From assembly GCA_016713985.1 (NCBI GenBank), contig JADJOD010000014.1:62001-126000 (forward strand): 64,000 nt of DNA. Reading direction: 5' to 3'. Shown here one piece after another: positions 26,953-37,453 of this stretch. The notes beneath the pieces were generated by a model that had not been told where the DNA came from, made no database searches, and saw nothing but the letters and a program-made list of their open reading frames with translations. Numbering within the stretch: the stretch's first letter is position 1; the number at the start of each line of letters is the position of its first letter. The DNA comes from Lewinellaceae bacterium (lineage in GTDB: Bacteria > Bacteroidota > Bacteroidia > Chitinophagales > Saprospiraceae). The translations under genes were made by a program, and so were the position numbers.

Positions 26953-28446
26953 TCAAAAGTAACACTTGATCTTTCGCCGTTTTTGTTTGCCATTGCGGAT
27001 GCCGCCGCTGGTGCTGTACCCACCCCCTTCTTTTTTACCGGTGGAAATGGAAAAAGCATTGATTTTCAGGCCAATGTAAAAATCGGCGCCCGTCAGTTTT
27101 GCTTTTTGGAAAAAACTGCCCAGGTTGTCGGTTCCAAAATAAAGGACCCCCAGCCGCGCCGCCAGTCCCATCCGGAACGATTGCCAGTCGTTGAGCACAA
27201 GCGGCAGGGAAAGCGACAACCAGCGGTGTTCAAAACGCGGAACCACGGCTATCGTGGAGGGCCGTTGCAGGCTGTATTTCAGCAGGGGAATCCGTTGCAC
27301 GGCCAAACCGCTGATATAAAAATTCGGCCTCACCTTCGCATCAAACTGTATGGAAAGGGCCGTCGGCAACCCCATCGAAAACGAACGGGTTTGCAGAGAT
27401 GCGGCGGGATTGTTGAGAAAGGCCTGGCTGACATCACCGATCAGGTCGTGCGGGTTGTTGCGCGGCGGGAAATCGCTGTTGGTGACCGAAAGCAGCGTAT
27501 CGAATTCGATGTGGTGGCGTTCGGCGTTTTTGCCAAAACGGATAAAACCCACGTCGATCAGCGACACCCCGAGCCGCCAGGTATAGTCTTCATCCGTATC
27601 GCCGTCCCCGGCGGCTGAAGCCCAGACGTAGCCGATGTCGAGGCCCAAACCTTTGCCTTGCACCCGCAGGCGGATCGAATCGGAATTGTCCGTGAAATTG
27701 CCGGTGGTCAGCGCGTAATCCCAACGCCCGCTGCCAAAAGTCACCGTATCGCCGGGGTGTTGTGTATAATCGAATGCCGACTGGGCGCGGGTGTAAGCGC
27801 CTTCAAAACCCAGCAGCAACCTGGGCGTTACCCCAAATGCGGTGTACAGGTCGCCGTCGGTGTTTCTGTGGCTGTAATGCAGCCCGATCTCCGCCCAGGC
27901 CAGGGCCTGGAAGCCGGTCGGCGGAATGTTCACCGCCTGATTGATGGGCACGTCGCTGATGGTCCGGTAAGCGAGGATTTTCGGTATCTTATACGAAGAA
28001 ATGCCCGTCCGGAAGGCCGTCACCAATCCAACCACATGTTCTTCACCGAGGCGGAGGCTGAACGAAGGGCCGGTCACACGTGTTTGCGCCACAACGCGCA
28101 TTTTTCGTTTTCCGTCAAAATAATCCTGAAAGATCACGTCGCGCGCGGGTGGGTTTTCGGCCGTGGTATCCGCTACGGAAACGATTTTGTCCGTGTTGCG
28201 CAGGGCATTTTGCAAGCTGGTATTTTGCAGGAAAGTGTAGGAGTTTTCCAGAAAAAGGTCCGCCGAAAAAAGGCTGACTTCCCAGTTATTGGGGTTAAAG
28301 GCTGTATTGGCCGGATTGAGGGTGGCGCCGTATATCCCGGAATACCGTTCCAGGCGCATACCCAGTTGTTCCTGGGAAAAAAGGGCGGCGGGGAAACAAA
28401 ATACAGCAAAAAAGGCAGCCGGAAGGCGAAGGAGGAATCGGCTCAT
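26953..28446 (-). CDS. DUF5723 family outer-membrane protein
   Basis: A 497-residue protein with a signal peptide (LRLPAAFFAVFCFPAALFSQ). The mature start (GMRLERYSGIYGATLNPAN) and the repeated barrel-like strands match the DUF5723 family (PorV/OmpP1-like outer-membrane barrels of Bacteroidota). Later strands include PSFSLRLGEEHVVGLVTAF, VTPRLLLGFEGAY, LGVSLIDVGFIRFG, NFYISGLAVQRIPLL and ADFYIGLKINAFSI, and it ends with a basic tail (KQKRRKIKC). Function is unknown. It is the last gene of the minus-strand group with M16 peptidase and TerC upstream. Confidence 0.82.
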   Translation of the reverse strand: MSRFLLRLPAAFFAVFCFPAALFSQEQLGMRLERYSGIYGATLNPANTAFNPNNWEVSLFSADLFLENSYTFLQNTSLQNALRNTDKIVSVADTTAENPPARDVIFQDYFDGKRKMRVVAQTRVTGPSFSLRLGEEHVVGLVTAFRTGISSYKIPKILAYRTISDVPINQAVNIPPTGFQALAWAEIGLHYSHRNTDGDLYTAFGVTPRLLLGFEGAYTRAQSAFDYTQHPGDTVTFGSGRWDYALTTGNFTDNSDSIRLRVQGKGLGLDIGYVWASAAGDGDTDEDYTWRLGVSLIDVGFIRFGKNAERHHIEFDTLLSVTNSDFPPRNNPHDLIGDVSQAFLNNPAASLQTRSFSMGLPTALSIQFDAKVRPNFYISGLAVQRIPLLKYSLQRPSTIAVVPRFEHRWLSLSLPLVLNDWQSFRMGLAARLGVLYFGTDNLGSFFQKAKLTGADFYIGLKINAFSISTGKKEGGGYSTSGGIRNGKQKRRKIKCYF

Positions 28447-28471
28447 GGATGAATGTAAAGAAGCGAATGAT

Positions 28472-29707
28472 TTACGCAGGAACGTAAATCAAGGTCGCCG
28501 AATTGTCTGCCCGGAACAAGCTTTGCGCTGAACGGTGCAATTCTGCCGCTGAAACCGCCAGATAGATTTCCACTTCCTCGTTCATCAGTTCGGCGTGGTG
28601 GAGCAATTCGTAAAAAGCCAGATTCTGAGCTTTGTTCAGCACACTTGTTTCCGAAAATACCACCGTACTTTCGAACCGGTGCTGGATTTTTTCCAATTCC
28701 CGCTGGTCGATGGGGGCTGTTTTCAGCAACTCCAGTTCCTTCCAAATGGCGGCTAAGGCATCGTCGGGTGAAATACCTTCTGCCGGCCGGCCTTCGATGA
28801 CCAGCAGGCCGGGATCGAGGTTGGCCGTGATATAGGCGTCTATTTGTGAAAACAACTGTTGTTCTTTCAGCAGTCGCCGGTACAAACGGGAGGATTCTCC
28901 CTGCGCCAAAACGTCGGACAACAGGTCGACGGCGTAAAAATCGGGGTGCAGGCGGGCGGGCGTGCGGAACGCGAGGTACACCGCCGGCACCGGCACGGCG
29001 GCTTTTACTTCCCGCCGGTGGTGGGTGTCCTGCGGCGGTTCGGCGGGCAGCCGGTGTTCCACGGCCGGGCCGGCCGGGATTGCACCGAACCATTTTTCGG
29101 CGAGTTGAAGCGCTTCCTGCGTGTTTACTTTACCGGCGATGGACAATACCGCGTTGTTCGGCGTATACCAGTTTTTATAAAATGCGCGTACGTCGTCGAT
29201 GGTCGCGTTGGCCACGTGTTCGGGGGTGAGCCCGATAACCGGCCAGCGGTATGGATGTTCGCGGTACATCAGGTCGGAGAGATGGTGCCAGGCGTCGCCG
29301 TAGGGTTCGTTGAGGCAGGTTTCCGAAAACTCTTCCACGACTACTTTCCGCTGAACACGAAGCGCTTTTTGCGAAATATTCAGCGACAACATGCGGTCGC
29401 TTTCCAGCCAGAGGGCGGTTTCGAGGTTTTCGGCGGGTAAAATCTCGTAAAAAGTGGTGTAATCGTTGGTCGTGTAGGCGTTGTTTTCACCTCCTGCAAT
29501 TTGGAGCGGGTCGTCGAAATCGGGCACGTTTTTGCTGCCGGCAAACATCAGGTGTTCGAACAGGTGGGCAAAACCGGTTTTATCCGGCTGCTCGTTGCGC
29601 GAACCGACGTAATAGGCGACATTCACCGCGACCAGCGGGGTGGAGTGGTCTTCGTGCACCAGCACGTGCAGGCCGTTGGATAAAATTTGCCGGGTAAAAT
29701 GTACCAT
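28472..29707 (-). CDS. M16 family zinc metallopeptidase
   Basis: A 411-residue peptidase of the pitrilysin/processing-peptidase family. The inverted zinc motif HxxEH is in GFAHLFEHLMFAGS, and the downstream Glu lies in ETALWLESDRM. The C-terminal M16C half follows (NRGEQ-like PDAVSL regions: LAFRTPARLHPDFYAVDLLSDVLAQGESSRLYRRL). No signal peptide is seen, so it is cytosolic or periplasmic by another route. Many Bacteroidota encode such two-gene or fused M16 pairs; here one copy of about 410 residues stands alone. The ATG start at 29707 begins MVHFTRQILSNGLHVLVHEDHS. Confidence 0.92.
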   Translation of the reverse strand: MVHFTRQILSNGLHVLVHEDHSTPLVAVNVAYYVGSRNEQPDKTGFAHLFEHLMFAGSKNVPDFDDPLQIAGGENNAYTTNDYTTFYEILPAENLETALWLESDRMLSLNISQKALRVQRKVVVEEFSETCLNEPYGDAWHHLSDLMYREHPYRWPVIGLTPEHVANATIDDVRAFYKNWYTPNNAVLSIAGKVNTQEALQLAEKWFGAIPAGPAVEHRLPAEPPQDTHHRREVKAAVPVPAVYLAFRTPARLHPDFYAVDLLSDVLAQGESSRLYRRLLKEQQLFSQIDAYITANLDPGLLVIEGRPAEGISPDDALAAIWKELELLKTAPIDQRELEKIQHRFESTVVFSETSVLNKAQNLAFYELLHHAELMNEEVEIYLAVSAAELHRSAQSLFRADNSATLIYVPA

Positions 29708-29743
29708 TACTTGTTCGGGAAATGTTGGATGGAAGGTTCTGGG

Positions 29744-30508
29744 TTACCGCTTTTTGGGCCATCCGATGAACCGCGAAGTTAATATGGGGATAAAGAAAAA
29801 CCCGGCTGTGATAATTGATACGATCATATCCGCCGTTTCACTTTCGATCAGGGATGCCCAGGCTTCTCCTTCACAAAAATGACAGGGAAGGGATAAAAAC
29901 AGTTTGATTCCCAGGATGCCAATCACGAGAAACGCGCTGGTTTCGAGGAAGGGATAAGTTTCCAACAGTTTTACAAACCACTGTGCAACAAACCGCATCG
30001 CCAGAATCCCGATAAAAACGCCGATGCAGATCAGGTAAATATTATCGGTAAACGCCACGGCGGCAAACACGTTGTCTAAGGAAAAAGCGAGGTCCATGAT
30101 CTCCACCGCCACCACCGTGGCCCAAAACGACCCGATCATGCCAAAAGAGAGTTTGTAGAACCACTTTTCCTCCTTCACCAGCAGGTCGTCGTCTTTTTGG
30201 GGGGTGGCTTTCCTCCGGAAATAATCGACACAAAGGTAAATCAGGTACAAACCGCCTAAGGGTTTGAGCCACCAGATTTTGATGAGCCAGGTGGCAAAAA
30301 TGAGGCATAATCCGCGAAAGATATAAGCGCCGAGGATGCCGTACCGCAACGCTTTGGCGCGTTGTTCGGGTGGCAGATCGAGTACCATGGTAGCCAGCAC
30401 GGCGGCATTGTCAACCGATAACAGACTCTCGATAATGATCAGGTTCAGAATAATGATGAGGGAATTGTCCCAGTCACTACCCAAAATATGCTGCAAAAAT
30501 TCAGTCAT
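29744..30508 (-). CDS. TerC family membrane protein
   Basis: A 254-residue integral membrane protein with about seven helices. The TerC signature is clear: LLSVDNAAVLATMV (first conserved Asp) and DLAFSLDNVFAAVAF (second conserved Asp). TerC-family proteins take part in metal ion handling (manganese efflux in several bacteria) and are often linked to tellurite resistance, though resistance is not implied here. CHFCEGEAW is an added Cys pair. It is 36 bp from the upstream-lying M16 gene on the same strand and may share its transcript. Confidence 0.9.
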   Translation of the reverse strand: MTEFLQHILGSDWDNSLIIILNLIIIESLLSVDNAAVLATMVLDLPPEQRAKALRYGILGAYIFRGLCLIFATWLIKIWWLKPLGGLYLIYLCVDYFRRKATPQKDDDLLVKEEKWFYKLSFGMIGSFWATVVAVEIMDLAFSLDNVFAAVAFTDNIYLICIGVFIGILAMRFVAQWFVKLLETYPFLETSAFLVIGILGIKLFLSLPCHFCEGEAWASLIESETADMIVSIITAGFFFIPILTSRFIGWPKKR

Positions 30509-30609
30509 TCAATTCAGCCAGGTTAAAAGGATTAGAAGAACATACAAAGCGGCAAAAAGATGCATAAAAAGGAATGAAGCTCGTTTTGGGGCCGCAAATG
30601 TAATACGTT

Positions 30610-31125
30610 TCACTGGTCTTGCGCGTGTTTCAGCAATTCATCGGAGTCTTTCAGCAGTTCATCCAGTTCCCGTTGCAGTTGTTCCTTCCGGCGTTGCTGG
30701 TCGGCGGCTTTTTGAAGTTTCGCCTTTTCGGCTTTTGGGTCGGCCTTGAGGCTTTTTTTGCCGGATGGCGCCGGTGTGGCGGCCGCCGGTTCGTTCTGGT
30801 CGATGGTGTCGAGTTGTTGTTGCAGGGATAATTTGCGTTGTTCCAGTTCGTCGAGGCGTTTGATGAACGACGCGTCGAGGTGTTGCGCTTGCGAACGCAC
30901 GGCTTTGTAGACGCCGCCGAGTTTTTCCAGCGCCACGTCGTATTTGCCGGCGTCGAATTTCTGCTTTTCCGTTTTCACTAAGTTGCCGACGGATACCACC
31001 ACGTCGCGAACCTGGCCGAATACTTTTCGGGAGTTCTCTTTTTCGGTATCCGTGCCGAAAAAGTAGTTGTAAATCAAAATGCCGGCCACAAGAATAGCGG
31101 CTAATTTTAAAAGGGAGCGGATCAT
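30610..31125 (-). CDS. Membrane-anchored coiled-coil protein, unknown function
   Basis: This encodes 171 residues from the ATG at 31125, which precedes one membrane helix (LLKLAAILVAGILIYNYFF). The longer upstream frame has no such feature. The rest is charged and helical with heptad-like spacing (FIKRLDELEQRKLSLQQQL; QQRRKEQLQRELDELL), split by an Ala/Pro linker. This is consistent with a periplasmic coiled coil anchored in the inner membrane. No family recognised. A bidirectional hairpin separates it from the giant DUF4397 gene on the far side. Confidence 0.7.
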   Translation of the reverse strand: MIRSLLKLAAILVAGILIYNYFFGTDTEKENSRKVFGQVRDVVVSVGNLVKTEKQKFDAGKYDVALEKLGGVYKAVRSQAQHLDASFIKRLDELEQRKLSLQQQLDTIDQNEPAAATPAPSGKKSLKADPKAEKAKLQKAADQQRRKEQLQRELDELLKDSDELLKHAQDQ

Positions 31126-31173
31126 GTGAGTATGTTTTGTCGGTGAAAGAGAGTACCGGCAAAGATAAAAAAC

Positions 31174-31204
31174 AAAATGCGCCGGAACAGTCCCGGCGCA
31201 TTTT
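31174..31204. terminator. Hairpin between the coiled-coil gene and the DUF4397 gene
   Basis: AAAATGCGCCGG (31174-31185) pairs with CCGGCGCATTTT (31193-31204) over a 7-nt loop, with A and T runs at the ends. It lies just after the DUF4397 gene stop on the minus strand and would terminate that gene before the coiled-coil gene. Confidence 0.8.
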
Positions 31205-31226
31205 GACAAACATGATTTGTGCTTCT

Positions 31227-34200
31227 TTATCTGCGTTCCACCACAAACTTCTCCGTCCTGCTCCCGCTTCCTGAAATGACCTCCAGTTGGTACATGCCCG
31301 AAGGCAGGTTACCTAATTCGAGTGTCCGGGTGTTTTTTCCGGCGTTCAGGTTGCCGAATTCACCTTCCGTCATCAGACGGCCCGTCAGGTCGTGTACGGC
31401 ATACCGCAGCGACTCCATTTCTTTCAGGTCGAAACGGACGAAGAGTTGGTCCACGGCCGGGTTGGGCGCGATGTGCACCGCACTGAGGTTGCCTCCGGGC
31501 TCTTCCGTACGCACGATTTCTTCCAGCGGATAGGTATCGCCGTCCGTCTCGGCTACCCAAACCTCGAATCCGGGCTGACCTCCAGCCAGGAAACCGGAAG
31601 CGAAGATCGTGATGGCTTGCCCGCCGAGGGTGTCGAAATCGGCGGTGTAGGTTTTTACAATGGCGGAGTTATCGTCGGCAGGGTTACCTGAATGGTATAG
31701 GTTGCCGGCGGAACGCCCTGATAATCAGTAAATGCTCCAAAAGTAACGTTGTCAAAAATAACCGGGCCGCCTTGCAGCTGCACGTCTACTTCCGGGGCAT
31801 CGGGAGCGCCATGGAACAAGCTTGCTTCCACATTGGCGCTGTTAAGGCCCTGCTGCGCCCGTTTTCATTGATAAACAGGCCAAAACCCGGACTTCCACCT
31901 GCCACCCCGGCCGCCATGATGATGTAGGTTTTTCCGGTTTTTAATGCTGCCACGGGCAGGGAATAAACGGCGTCGGCGGAGGTGGTGCTGTTGCCGGGTG
32001 CTACGGACAACGTAAATGCCGTTTTGCCGGAAACAACCCGATCCCGGTTGCCTGGTGGAAAATAAAGTTGTCGAGAATACGGGTATTGTCAAAATACACG
32101 TCCACCGTGGGGCTGGGTGCATTGTGGATCACCTGGGCCCTGGCAAACGACGGAAGCGGAAGTGTGGCGCCGTTCGGCAAAGCCAGCCAAAGGTCGAATT
32201 CCGGGTCGCTGCCGACCAGCCCCGAGGCGAATACAACGCCGGCAAGGCCGCCCAGGCCGGTGAAATCGCCTCCCCAGGTACCGATGAGTTGATTCGGGTC
32301 GCCGCTCACGGTCAAATCGAGCAACAACACACCCGGATTGAGGACCAGGTAATCGGTAAACTGGCCGTATTGCAATCCGGCGATCAGGGGTGAACCGGCG
32401 CCTAAAGGTGTGATATCCACATCCGGCGCGTTTGGCGCCCCGTGCAGAACAGCCAGTTCCAGTTTGGCTGTATCGGAAGCTTGTTCACGACCCATGTCAT
32501 TGACAATCAGATCGAATGCCGGGTTGCCACCCACGATGCCGCTGGCGACCACGATATACGTTTTGCGGTTTTCAAAGGTGGTGGGGAAGCTCGCGATCAC
32601 ATCTGCCGAAGACTGGCTGCTGCCCGGCGCCACACCAAACGGAATGGAAATTTCAGCCGGTACATAGATAAAAGGTGTGGCAGAACGGAATTCAAAATCG
32701 TCCAGGATCAGATCGGTCCCGGCATACACATCCACAACCGGTTCGGGGCTGTTGTGGATGATTTGGACCCGCGCCACAGGGCTCAGGGGCAACTCAACCA
32801 CCGCGCCGTCGGCAAAAACGGCAAATAGACCGTAATCGGGCGCGCCGCCTAAAATACCGCTGGTGAACAGCCGGAATGCCTTGTCGGAAAACAAAAGCGG
32901 GTCGATCCGGTGTGTGCCCAGCAGGTCTGTAATATCCGTGCCGGTAACATCGAGAAAATACTCGTCATTGTCCAGGTCGAGATAAGGCGTAAATGCGCCA
33001 AAATTCACATTGTCAAACAATTGGCCTGCAAGCCGCTCGTCCACGTCGATGCTCAGTGCAGAGGAGGTAAACAAACCGTGGAAGACGCTGAGGCCGGTGA
33101 AACCCGTCGCCGCTGTCTCCCGCGCCTGGTCGTCCACAAACAAAGCGAAGGGTTTGTTCGGATTGCCGGCAATACCTGCGGCAAATACCTGGTACGTTTT
33201 TCCATCGGCAAAACTGGCGGTAAAACCCACCAACGTATCGGCGACGGAAGCGCTGTTGGCCAGGGCAATTCCGATCCGGATATCCCGGTCTGCCGGTATG
33301 TCTGCAAAAGGTGTGGCGGTACGGAAAACAAAATCATTGATTAACAAGGTATTACCAGCATAAACGTCGACCGTCGGGGCCGGCGAATTATGCACGATCT
33401 GAACCCGTGTTGTAGGGGTAAGTGGAAATTCAATCACGGTTCCATCCGGCAAAGCGGCGAACAGGCCGAATCCAGGCGTTCCACCCAACAAGCCGCTGGC
33501 GAATACCCAGGCCGCACCACCGGCCAATGTACTCAGGTCTGCGCGATAGGAAGCGACCACCGATGCCGACCCGTTGGCGCGAACGGCCAGGTCGTACACA
33601 TCCGGTTCAAAACTCAGATACGGCGTAAACTGGCCGTATGCCAGGTTTTCCACCACATTATTCGCCAGAAAAACCGCGTCGATGTCGACGGCCGGCGCAC
33701 CCGGAGCGCCGTGTAATACGGCAACGTCCACCTGATCCGGCGCGTTTGCCGATTCCCGCCCCGTGGTATTGACGACCAGGGTGAAAGGAGTGGCGAGGTC
33801 ACCCACAATGCCCGAAGCCGTGGCGATGTACGTTTCTCCTTCATTAAAAGTTACGGGAAAAGTGGCGATTGCATCTGCCACCGACGTGCTGTTGCCGGGC
33901 GCTACCGCAATGGAAAGGGGAACGTTGGCCAAAACGTCGAAAAAAGGTGTGGCTTTCCGGAAAACGAAATCATCGATCACGAGGTCTCCGTTCACATACA
34001 CGTCCACAACAGGAGAGGGGCTGTTATGGATCACTTGCAAACGAGCGGAGGAAGGATTGGCAACCTGCGGAAATTCCACCACGGTGCCGTCGGCAAGTGC
34101 AGCGAACAACCCGAATCCGGGTGTGCCGTTTAACAAACCGCTTGCAAATACCCGCGCGGCTTTGCCGGCCAGACTGCTCAGGTCGGCCTGGTAAGTGCCC

Positions 34201-37200
34201 ACCACGGTATTTGTGCCGGCTAATTTTATTTGAACCAGGTAGTTTCCGGGGTCTGCGGCGTAATAAGGTGCAAAATCGCCGTATTGCAGGCCATTTGCAA
34301 CCGGACCCGAACCGAAAATGGATACATCCACCTGCGGCGCGCCGGGAGCGCCGTGGTGGGTGGCAAACTCAACTTTTGCGGGATTCAGCGCCGCTTCCCG
34401 GGATTCGTCGGCGAATATAGCAAGCCCCGGAGCCCCGCCCGCGATGCCGGAAGCAAAAGCGGCATAGGATTTTCCAACGGCAAAACTGACCGGGAATGAA
34501 GCGATGGCGCTGGCAGAGGAAGTGCTGGTATCCGGAGCAATACCTATGTTGAACGTACGATCCGCTGGCACGTCGATATACGGTGTCGCGGTGCGGAAAA
34601 CGAAGTTGTCGAGCAACCTGGTTTTGCCTGCATAGACGTCTACGGTCGGATCGGGCGAATTATGGATGACCTGCAAACGCGCGAGGGGTGTGTGTGGAAG
34701 TTTCACCACGGAGCCGTCGGGAAATGCCGCAAAAAGGCCGAAGGCCGGCGTACCGCCGATGTACCCGCTGGCAAAAACGGTGGCTGCCGATCCCGCCAGG
34801 TTGCTGAGCTCGGCGCGATAAGAGGCGACTGCTGTTGGCGAGCCGCTGGCGCGAACCACCAGATCGTATGCATCCGGATCGAGTTGCAGGTAAGGGGTAA
34901 AGGCGCCGTACGCGAGATTGCTGACCACATTATCTGCCACGAAAAGGGCATCCACGTCTACTGCCGGGGCATCGGGGGCGCCGTGCAGGACCGAGATATC
35001 CACTTTATTGTTGCTGATCGCCTGTTCCAGGCCGTTGTTGTTGATGACCAGGTCAAAAGCGGGTGTACCGCCGTTGCCGCCGATAGCCGTCACCACGTAG
35101 GTGAATTCCGGTTCCAACGCGAGGTTAAAGTTGGCAAAAGCGCCGGCTGCGGAGCTGCTGTTGCCCGGCGCCACGGCTATTGCGGTGGCGCCGCCCGGTA
35201 TTTCAAAAAAGGCTGTGGCGGTTCTGAACTCCAGGTCGTTGATTAACAGGTTGTTATTTTCATAAATATCCACCGTTTGGTTACCGGGCGCATTGTGGAT
35301 GATCTGCATACGCGCGGGCCCCGGCTGTCGTTGAAATTCCACGACCGTACCGTCGGAGAAAGCGGCAAAAAGGCCGAATCCCGGATTGCCGTTGGCGAGC
35401 CCGCTTGTGAATACCCGGGCAGTTTTGCCGGCCAGGCCGTTCAGATTGGCTACAAGAATATCCGGACTGTCCGACGCACCGACAGGTTTCAGGGTGAACT
35501 GATACGTGGCCGGAGGCAAACTGAAATAAGGTGAAAACCCGGTATAGGCAATATTGGGAACGATGGTGCCGGGACCAACAACGCCAATTTCCAGGGCAGG
35601 CACGTTGGGCGAGCCGTGGTGCACATTGAATTCGATGTTGGCCGGATTAAGTGCTGTTTTGCGCGACTCGTCGGTCAGCAAAGTAAACGGCGTGCCGGAG
35701 TTGCCCAAAATACCGGAAGCAAAAACGGCGTAGGTTTTTCCGCTGTCGGCGCTGACGGTAAACGAAGCCAGCGCATCGGCTACCGAGGTGCTGTTTTCCG
35801 GCGCTACGGAAACTTTAATGGTGCGGTCGGCCGGCACGTCTATGTAGGCGGTGGCAGTCCGGAATGCAAAACTGTCGGCTAAAAGTACGGAGCCGGCATA
35901 CAGGTCCACGGTCGGATTGGGTGCATTGTGGATCAACTGCATACTTGCCATAGGTGTGAGCGGCAGTTTGATCACCGTACCATCGGTCCATACGGCCCAA
36001 AGCCCAAAATCGGGCGGGCCGGCCAAAAAACCGCCGGCAAACACCGTCACTGCCTTGCCTTTCTGGCTGCTGAGGTCGGCGCGGTAGGTATTCACTGCGG
36101 TGGAAGTCCCGGCGAGCCGCAACGTGAAGTCATTGATTTCAGGATCAGTATTCAGGTAGGCAGGTGAAAAACTGCCGTAGTTGAGGTTGTTTGCCGCATT
36201 ATTGGCCACAAAAACAGCATCCACGTCCACCGCCGGCGCATCCGGAGCGCCATGAAACAACAACACATCCACTTTTGCCGTATCAGAAGCCGCTTCCCGC
36301 GCATTTTCGTTGATCAGCAATTCAAACGGCGTATTGGGGTCGCCGATAATGCCGTTGGCCACGATCACGTAGGTGCCGCCGTTGAGCAATGTTGCCTGTA
36401 CATTCACGAGGGTGTCGCCGACGGAAAGGCTGTTTTCCAGGGCAATGCCGATGTTTACGTCCGTCCCGGCAGGCAGAAATGCAAAGGCAGAAGCGGTGAA
36501 ATAAGCCAGGTCATCAACCAACAGATCGCCGTTGGTATAGACGTCCACCGACAGGTCCGGCGCGTTGTGGATGATTTGTGCCCGCGCTACCGGCGAAAGC
36601 GGCAATTCGATCACCGTGCCGCCGGCGAGTGCGGCAAATAAACCGAAACCGGGGCTTCCGTTCAACAAGCCGCTGGCGAAAACACGCGCTGCGCCGCCTG
36701 TCAGGCCGGATAAATCGGCCTTGTAGGTACCCACAATGCTGTTGCCGCCTGCCGGTTTTACGTCTAAGTAATAGACACCCGGATCGACACTCAGGTAATC
36801 CGTAAATGACCCGTAAGCCAGGTTCGAAACAATTTTGTCGCCCGCGCGCACCACCACATCCACCGCCGGAGCGTCCGGAGCGCCGTGCAGGACGTTCAGA
36901 TCAACTTTTGCGGCATTCAATGCACCTTCCCGGGCGCCGTCATCCGCGATGAGCGTGAAGGGCGTATTGGCATCCCCTTCAATACCGCAGGCCGTGACGG
37001 CATACGTAAACCCGTTTTGGAAAGTTTGCGCTGCGCTGTAAAAGGCATCGGCTGCCGACATGCTGCTTTCCGGCGCAATGGCGATGGTCAGCGGCGCACC
37101 GGCGGGGACATTCAGAAAAGGCGTGGCGGTGCGAAACCCGAAGTTATCGAGCGCCAGTACGCCGTTGAGGTACACATCCACCGGAGCGTCGGGCGCATTG

Positions 37201-37286
37201 TGGATGACTTGCAAACGCGCGAATTGCGCCGAGGCTGCTACTGCCGAAAGCAGCAAAACCCACAGGGTGTTGATTAAATTTTTCAT
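31227..37286 (-). CDS. Giant DUF4397 repeat protein with T9SS type A sorting domain, three frameshifts
   Basis: Four frames join into one secreted protein of about 2,020 residues. The ATG at 37286 precedes a signal peptide (TLWVLLLSAVAASAQ). Nine tandem DUF4397 units of about 215 residues follow; each starts like ARLQVIHNAPDAPVDVY and has a second HGAPDAPAVDV motif near its middle and a closing FASGLLNGSPGFGLFAA. The C-terminal about 80 residues (AVHIAPNPAVDQLFVRFD to TEKFVVERR) are a T9SS type A sorting domain, so it should reach the cell surface or be released. The frames change near 32021, 31860 and 31682. All three joins restore the repeat pattern, which suggests sequence errors. DUF4397 units form immunoglobulin-like folds; ligand and role are unknown. 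Confidence 0.85.
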
Positions 37287-37453
37287 GTGTGAAAAGGAAG
37301 ATTGGTTCGTGAAATGGTTTGTATGCCGGATTAACAGCCGGGGCAGGGCTGTGTTTAAGTTTTGAAGGTTTATGGTTAAACAAAATGCCGGTTTTTGCCA
37401 AAATTCGGCAAAAGGTATTTCCATACACAACAATTCCCGGGTATAAAAACAAG

